Shown here in pieces: positions 58,812 to 64,000 of a DNA stretch of 64,000 nucleotides. A program made the position numbers and the translations under genes. Positions within the stretch are counted from its first letter, which is position 1, and each line of letters begins with the position of its first letter. The DNA is from Ctena decussata (Eukaryota > Mollusca > Bivalvia > Lucinida > Lucinidae): contig OZ022508.1 of NCBI GenBank assembly GCA_963989385.1, positions 29,782,166-29,846,165 on the forward strand. The letters are read 5' to 3'. A model generated the notes under the pieces. That model was given only the letters and a program-made list of their open reading frames with translations. It made no database searches and was not told where the DNA came from.

Positions 58812-59440
58812 TAAGGTCGACCAAGTGGCTCGGTAGCTCATTTGGCTGAGTGATCGCATGGTAAGCGAGAGGCCCTGGGTTCGAGTCGCGGTCGGGCCAC
58901 GATTTTGTCCTCCCTTGTGACATTTGGTGGTTCAGTGTGAGTCTACGTCTAGGGACGCAAGCATCAAAAAGTGCATGTCTCTTTGGTTCCTCCGTGGTAC
59001 CAGGTAGATTCGGGGACGAATCTAATTACCTTGAATTTTACCTGGAAACTGCCTGTCAATGTAACAAAGCTATCACCTAGGCTTACTAGAAGCTAAATAA
59101 GTTACTCGGGTATACCTCGTCCTGACTATTAACATGTTGCTTTACTCCTTTTTTGTTTGGTAATGCTCCATTTTTTTTTCTCTTGGTTTATTGTTTTTGT
59201 ATTCTATACACACATTTTAATGTTGCGCTTTACAATTCTACTAAGTACCGGCCACTATATTATTTGCATAAATATCTGCCTAATTGTGGTATAAATTGAT
59301 ATATCTCACAGGAGATGAACTAAATAAGCTCCTGACTTCCGTTCAGGTCCTTTTGCTATTGTATACTATTTGTAACCTGTACATAACTTGTATGAAATTG
59401 AAATAAAATATGTTTACACCAAGCAGGGGGGAAATGTCAA
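58812..59440 (+). repeat. SINE with tRNA-Thr-like head
   Basis: The head at 58825-58900 folds as a tRNA: acceptor GTGGCTC with GGGCCAC (7 bp including one G-T), anticodon loop ATGGTAA giving GGT (Thr), and B box GGTTCGAGTCG with one deviation. A T-stem mismatch and the attached body argue against a functional gene. The body carries GGTTCCTCCGTGGTACCAGG and ends near AAATTGAAATAAAATATG. Confidence 0.7.
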
Positions 59441-59545
59441 AGCTCGACCAAGTGGCTCGGTAGCCCGACTAGCAGAGTGCTCGCGTGGTAAGCAAGAGGC
59501 CAGGGTTTCGAGTCCCGGTCAGGCCTCGAATTTTCCTCCCCTGTG
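59441..59545 (+). repeat. Second SINE head, truncated
   Basis: GCTCGACCAAGTGGCTCGG repeats the start of the SINE above. The tRNA-like part (59452-59527) has the same GTGGTAA loop but an extra T in the B box (GGTTTCGAGTCC) and a broken acceptor stem. It breaks off soon after CCTCCCCTGTGACAG. Confidence 0.7.
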
Positions 59546-60452
59546 ACAGTTATGTTCAGTAAGGACCACATTGTCTGAATTTTTCATTTCGCCGATACAC
59601 ATAATAGTTTGTAATTGTTTATTGGTATTTTAACTGTTGAATACCCATTTATTGTGATTGATGATTTAGATTATCAAATCTTTATTTTGTTTTGTATATG
59701 ACATGATAAAAAATAATATTCATGACTTTGAGTGTGTTTTAAAGCTCTTATAATTTATATTCTAGGTCATTCTATACGTGCACGAATGTTCATAGGTTAT
59801 TGTGATAATGAGAGACAGCGAAACAACAAATTATGCTGACTGTAGAGATAATAAAACTTGCAGAACAACTCTGTTTTAATTTAAAATTGAAAAAAGACGC
59901 TTTTACACGAAAGCCAATACAATCTCCGTAGGTGCCAAAAGCACCATCTCATTGATTTGTACATGTACCTGTTTTAAAAAGGCAAACTAGGGCGGAAATA
60001 GTATAATTAAAGATCCCTTTTTTTAATATCCAAGTGTCAAAATAATAACCCTCAATGATATACAAGCTATTTAGTTTGGCAATATGAAATTATCATGTAT
60101 AAACAGTTGTTTTTAGAATTTGTTTAACCTAACAGAAGGAAGTTATGTCGGAACAAAAAGCAAAAGATCCTAGAACCGAACAAGCGACGTCATTAAGAAA
60201 ATAATAGATGAATGACTCTGGCAAAGCTCTATTTACAAACTAAAGAACATAGTATAAACAAAGCCTATTACGTTTTCATGGTATAAATTGTAATTAAATA
60301 TACCAGGAAACTGCTCCGGGAGAACTTCACGCAGATTATATTTTAGTATGTAGCATTAATTTTCAAACAAAATTCGTCTCCAGAAAATAAATATAAAACA
60401 TCTCCCGATTTATCCATCTTTATGAAGCATAAGTCACATGTGGGGTTCTTAC
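59546..60452. other. No feature recognised; possible 3' side of gene B
   Basis: AT-rich. If the donor at 60452 is used, this would be gene B intron sequence; I could not identify a following exon with confidence. Confidence 0.35.
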
Positions 60453-60936
60453 TTCTTAACAATATACGATTTGGCCATAGTAAACAGCACAGCACTCACA
60501 ACGGCTCCAACAGAAATGCCGCCAATGGCAGAGATAGTAGCAACGATTATAGTACTTTCGAAAAACGATTTACCAACTTCATCGTCATTGTTTTCAGATA
60601 TGGTCGAAAAGGGTTTTGTCGTTTGAAGCATTCTGACAGTGATTTTATCTAGACCCCTCCTGTCCATCAGTGTCTGGACGGAAGATCCAACGTTGATGCT
60701 TCTTGCATTGCCTTGATAAGAAATACTGGTTTCTTTAGACCTGCTATATTTTGTTGAATAATGTGTCACAGGCGAAGTAGTACACGTTGAAGTATGTTCC
60801 ATGAATTTTATATAGTAGGTGTGCTTATTATCACTTGGAACTCGAGTTGTAGCAGTGCCGTTTTCGACGCAGGTGACTTCAATCTCATACTCTTTAGTAA
60901 AATCAATGTCGTCTACATACGTATGAATAATTGTAC
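60453..60936 (-). CDS. Gene B, exon 3: second Cys segment, stalk, transmembrane helix
   Basis: Acceptor CTGTAATTCCAG before 60936 gives phase 1 entry, matching 61745. The exon reads DIDFTKEYEIEVTCVENGT, PSDNKH, STC, a long Ser/Thr-rich stalk (about 70 residues, longer than in gene A), then TIIVATISAIGGISVGAVV as a membrane helix followed by MAKSYIVKK. The TAA at 60449-60451 sits inside a strong donor (AA|GTAAGA, phase 2), at the place where gene A also has a phase-2 donor. The true C-terminus may lie in a further exon. Predicted type I membrane protein; function unknown. Confidence 0.7.
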
Positions 60937-61167
60937 CTGGAATTACAGATACCGATGTCAGAAATGTATACAATTTATAATGAAAATCCGAATTTATGTT
61001 TTCATTATTTGGATTGTTTGGTATTCATTAATTCTATATGATTTAGTGCGGCATTTAAGGAGTATTTTTCTATAGTTCGAATCATGTAATCAAATACTGT
61101 TTGGTTTACTGACAGAGATGTTTTTTGTTGTTTTTTTTTGTTTTGTTTTGTTTGTTTTTTTCAATTT

Positions 61168-61250
61168 AGGGTCTGGAGGAATTTGAACTTGCAACCCAAT
61201 GGCTAGAATCTTAGAATTTAAGCGAGTCGACCACGGTGCCTACTGTCGGC
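61168..61250 (-). repeat. Decayed tRNA-like SINE head
   Basis: On the minus strand, GGCACCGTGGTCGACTCGC is followed by a long-arm-like segment and AAGTTCAAATTCC, a mutated B box. Not a functional tRNA. Confidence 0.35.
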
Positions 61251-61428
61251 GGAGTACATCTAAAACAAGACACCGCTAGACCGAATTCTAACTAAATTGA
61301 CATTGACGTTTGTCTAACCATTATCTTACCAAGTAAATGTCTATTCTAGTGTATGGTACTAAGTTGCAACATCTAAATACCAAACGAGGTAAACGACATT
61401 GTCAGTTATAAGGAAACCGAAATGAAAT

Positions 61429-61666
61429 GAGACGCGACACGAGAAAACCAACAAAATAGCGACAAAATGGCAGCAAAGACTCAGATCAGCCTGGACATCC
61501 GCCCAGTCTGATCAGAGTCTTTGCTGTCCGCATGGAGGTAGCCAAGACACTTAGCTACCCTTTAAGCGCTTAGCATAGAGTCTGATCTGACTGAACGGAT
61601 GTCCAGGCTGATCTGAGTCTGCGCTGGGCGCACATCCACTTTGTTTGTTTTATCGTATCGCGGCTC
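61429..61666. mobile_element. MITE family 1, copy 6
   Basis: 238 bp. Left GAGACGCGACACGAGAAAAC, right TATCGTATCGCGGCTC; interior AAGACTCAGATCAGCCTGGA. In gene B intron 2. Confidence 0.85.
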
Positions 61667-61744
61667 AAATACTGTCAACAGCACGCCACATTTTGCAAGA
61701 GGTTTTGAATTCGTTTGAATAGTAGATTAGAAACATAGAACTAC

Positions 61745-61916
61745 CGTCTGCAATCCAGAAACGTTTTTTATCATTAGTGGAATTGATTGTGCAATTCCAT
61801 GTTTTAACACAGTTTCCATTGTTGCTAAACATAAGTGAAAAAACTTCCACAATGGTTCCTTCATTCGAGCAGGGATCAACGTGCACTTCAGAATTTTCTC
61901 CATCAAATTTTGGTAT
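61745..61916 (-). CDS. Gene B, exon 2: 172-nt ectodomain exon
   Basis: Acceptor TTACTATTTCAG before 61916 (phase 0) and donor GACG|GTAGTT after 61745 (phase 1). The 57 residues (IPKFDGENSEVHVDPC, NGNCVKTWNCTINSTN, KRFWIAD) keep the three cysteines, the double sequon after WNC and the FWI end of gene A exon 3. Length and phases are identical. The counterpart in gene A is 29881-30052. Confidence 0.75.
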
Positions 61917-62334
61917 CTGAAATAGTAAAATGAAAATCATTACAACACCAATACGTACTAAACCAAACTGTTTAAAAATTGCTAATTGTTTACATTTGGC
62001 AAGGAACAAAATTTATTACATGTGCTCGCAACCCTCATCAAAATTGAAGATGTACATATGACTTTTAAGATACGAAATATTTTGAACAAGATCATTGCTT
62101 TTTGAACTGGAACTGAAATAGTGCTTTCTTTTCATTTCATACGGGAATGCAGGTTTGTTCCATGAACCCGTTTTTATTGTTTCTACCAAATCAACTTGCA
62201 ACACTGTTAGGCTAAGTAAAACCTCATTTTGACATTATTTATGGCTTGTTTGAATGAGTGAATGTGTTCGGGAGCCTGTTGTCTTTCTTGTCACACTAGA
62301 GATGAGTTGCCTTGGTGGAGGTCGGGGCGCCTGC

Positions 62335-62344
62335 TCTCGCGAGA
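62335..62344. promoter_or_regulatory. TCTCGCGAGA promoter-type motif
   Basis: Perfect palindromic TCTCGCGAGA in a locally GC-rich patch (62310-62400). In vertebrates this motif is bound by BANP at CpG-island promoters. Function in this organism is inferred only. Confidence 0.4.
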
Positions 62345-62425
62345 TAAAACGTAGGCGTCTCTTACCTTATGTGGGCAACTGCTGTGTCTCGTGGCATACG
62401 TCAAAACAATCAAGACCTGCATATT

Positions 62426-63094
62426 CACAGTATCCGAACGCACTGTACCCTCTCTTCCGGTTTTCATAGCGTTGAATCGAGAGTACAAAATTGGCTTATA
62501 ACCAGTAGCCGGAAATCATTATAGTTTGAGTTTTTATCCGGAATCTACTGCGTCATTTATAGTTATTCAGCTTCGAAAATGTAAACAGGTAAGTTTAATA
62601 TAATTTTCTCTTCGGTCTTTTACTTTATTGCCCTGTACAATGAAAAACTCCTTGCCGTCGCAGATTTTTTTCCGAACAGCTTAATTTAACACGAGATTGT
62701 GTCGTGCAAAACTTAGCTATCATTCTTTTATCAAAACTAACAAACTGTAGATTGATAACGCCTTCTGTTTATTCTAAAGATTTTTATAAAACATGTAAGA
62801 AAATGCTCAAAATGGTTTAAGAATCATGCCAAGGGCGATTTGAATACTGTACCAATTACTACCCACCCATACACGACATTGTACAGGGTAATAAAGTAAA
62901 AGACCGAAGAGCAAATTATATTAAACTTACCTCTTTACATTTTCGAAGCTGAATGGCTATAAATGACGCAGCAGATTCCGGATAAAATCTCAAAACATAA
63001 TGATTTCCGACTACTGGTTATAAGCGAATGTTTGTACTCTCGATTCAACGCTATGAAAACCGGAAGAGATTGTACATGTAGTTCGGATACTGTG
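62426..63094. repeat. 669-bp inverted repeat, ~217-bp arms
   Basis: Arm 62426-62642 and arm 62877-63094 are reverse complements at roughly 90% identity. Shared landmarks are CACAGTATCCGAAC, TCTTCCGGTTTTCATAGCGT, CAGCTTCGAAAATGTAAA and TACTTTATT.CCCTGTACAA. The loop is 234 nt. Open frames through the arms are mirrored and not genes. Confidence 0.85.
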
Positions 63095-63218
63095 ATATTA
63101 CCTGTATTGTATTATTCTCATCTTTTTTTAACTTTATATATGGCAAGCTTTTGGCGACAATGAAGACGCTAAATACAGAAATGTGCAGCTGTGGTACTAA
63201 ATTTGGACAATAAATTTT

Positions 63219-63411
63219 AGCCGCGACACGACAAAACCAACAAAGTGGATTTGCGCCCAGCTCAGACTCAGATCAGCCTGGGCATCCGCCCAGTTTGATC
63301 AGACTTTTCGTTTAGTGCTCAAAGGTTAGCTTAGACTAGACGTATGACCAGGCTAATCTGAGTCTGCGCTGGGCGCACAACTACATTGTTGGTTTTCTTG
63401 TGTCGCGGCTC
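63219..63411. mobile_element. MITE family 1, copy 7 (internal deletion)
   Basis: 193 bp. Left AGCCGCGACACGACAAAACC, right TTGTGTCGCGGCTC; one internal palindromic block shortened. 93 bp from the candidate exon 1 of gene B. Confidence 0.85.
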
Positions 63412-63503
63412 CTTTATATTAAATGTTTAATTGTTATATGAACATGAAGGCTAAGCGTGAATTTCAGACTGCAATCACTTAAGCCATTTTTCCTTCCCAC
63501 TAC

Positions 63504-63596
63504 CCTAAGATGATCTTTATGACATTTTGCTGCAATCAGCCCACCGATGTACGAGAAAACGAGAGGAAGAAAACGTTTGATAATGCTGACGGACAT
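63504..63596 (-). CDS. Gene B, candidate exon 1: signal peptide
   Basis: ATG at 63594-63596 begins MSVSIIKRFLPLVFSYIGGL followed by IAAKCHKDHLR, a classic n-region, hydrophobic core and AA-type cleavage site. The frame reaches AGG|GTAGTG, a donor in phase 0, the phase required by exon 2 at 61916. Further small exons may lie between. Without transcripts the link stays tentative. Confidence 0.5.
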
Positions 63597-64000
63597 GAAG
63601 CCTGTTTATCCTAGTACTCTCCCTGGAGCCCTCGGTTCAAAGAAGGAAATAAAAACGGACCATTGTGTTATATAGTTACACTCAAACACCAAAACAATTA
63701 ATAGCATTACTTTGAGATTCGACCAAGGGTTTGGGCTGTTTTATGAACTAACGCATCTTGTGGTCCAAGGTTGATGTTATTGATCGACGCGACGCGAATC
63801 CATTTACGAAGACCGAGGACACCAATAAAACACCAAACCATAAGTAGTTGAATATTAATCCTACACGCATTTACCACACTTAAATTCATTAATTAAATTT
63901 AATAACTAATCTCTATGAAGTGAATTTTTTTTTTCATCTGTGTATACATGTAGATGTGCATTACGGGCATTCGGCTATGGTGCAGCAGGTCGTTAGTTTC
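63597..64000. other. Upstream of gene B; no feature recognised
   Basis: AT-rich; no clear TATA box or initiator. The window ends here, so a promoter or further 5' exon may lie outside. Confidence 0.35.

Larger units (their letters stand above)
60937..61744. other. Gene B intron 2
   Basis: 808 bp. Holds a T/G-rich run (61110-61160), a tRNA-like SINE remnant and a full MITE copy that ends 78 bp from exon 2. Confidence 0.6.
61917..63503. other. Gene B intron 1, or intergenic if exon 1 is wrong
   Basis: Contains a minus-strand open stretch at 62016-62204 preceded by AGCCTAACAG (unassigned), a TCTCGCGAGA motif, a large inverted repeat and a MITE. An additional exon like gene A exon 2 was sought and not found. 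Confidence 0.4.

Noticed and set aside
58825..58900. Functional tRNA-Thr(GGT) gene
   Set aside because: The cloverleaf is close, but there is a T-stem mismatch, a B-box deviation, an attached SINE body and a second decayed copy 0.6 kb away.
58516..58923. 135-codon minus-strand frame
   Set aside because: Its start is the antisense of the SINE head, a common false gene call, and the remainder has no coding signature.
1..64000. CRISPR array, rRNA genes, operons
   Set aside because: Repeats are long, degenerate and of eukaryotic transposon type; no spacer-repeat pattern, no rRNA core sequences and no closely packed genes.

Overview
The window looks like nuclear DNA of a metazoan, most likely a bivalve mollusc. 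It is AT-rich and intron-scale, with no prokaryotic gene packing. It is dominated by repeat types common in bivalve genomes: 'pearl'/HINE-like elements with internal tandem units and an ACGG-type microsatellite end, hairpin-rich MITEs, Tc1-like transposons, decayed LINEs and tRNA-derived SINEs. The taxon is an inference from repeat style. No complete single-exon host gene is present.

The main host coding signal is a pair of paralogous multi-exon genes on the minus strand, about 33 kb apart, called here gene A and gene B. Gene A exons: 39710-39968 (uncertain), 33744-33883, 29881-30052, 26350-26722 and probably a terminal exon at 21875-21920. Gene B exons: 63504-63596 (signal peptide candidate), 61745-61916 and 60453-60936. 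In both genes an ectodomain exon of exactly 172 nt (phase 0 to 1) is followed by a long phase-1 exon. That exon encodes a second cysteine-bearing segment, a Ser/Thr-rich stalk and one glycine-rich transmembrane helix. The 57 residues of the 172-nt exons align without a gap, with 25 identities. I do not recognise the family. The proteins look like small, glycosylated, single-pass surface proteins from a local tandem expansion.

Layout. 1-9.8 kb: pearl-like repeats, a Tc1-like transposon split by an insertion, and a MITE. 9.8-21.8 kb: LINE remnants, Tc1-like derivatives, foldback and TIR elements, a pearl-like element, and a small promoter-like patch at 13.5 kb. 21.8-40 kb: gene A. Its introns carry a 5'-truncated LINE (23-bp target duplication) that is itself split by a 2.1-kb solo-LTR-like insertion (5-bp target duplication), a poly-C hairpin element, CR1-like LINE pieces and G-rich satellites. 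40-48 kb: pearl-like arrays, a LINE remnant, two MITEs, a 162-bp near-perfect palindrome and a second poly-C hairpin element. 50.1-54.4 kb: an AT-rich block bounded by inverted repeats. 54.4-60.4 kb: a large tandem-repeat element and two tRNA-Thr-like SINE heads. 60.4-63.6 kb: gene B, with two MITEs, a 669-bp inverted repeat and a TCTCGCGAGA promoter-type motif in its introns.

No rRNA, CRISPR array, credible functional tRNA gene or intact transposase was found. All gene models are manual splice reconstructions without transcript support.
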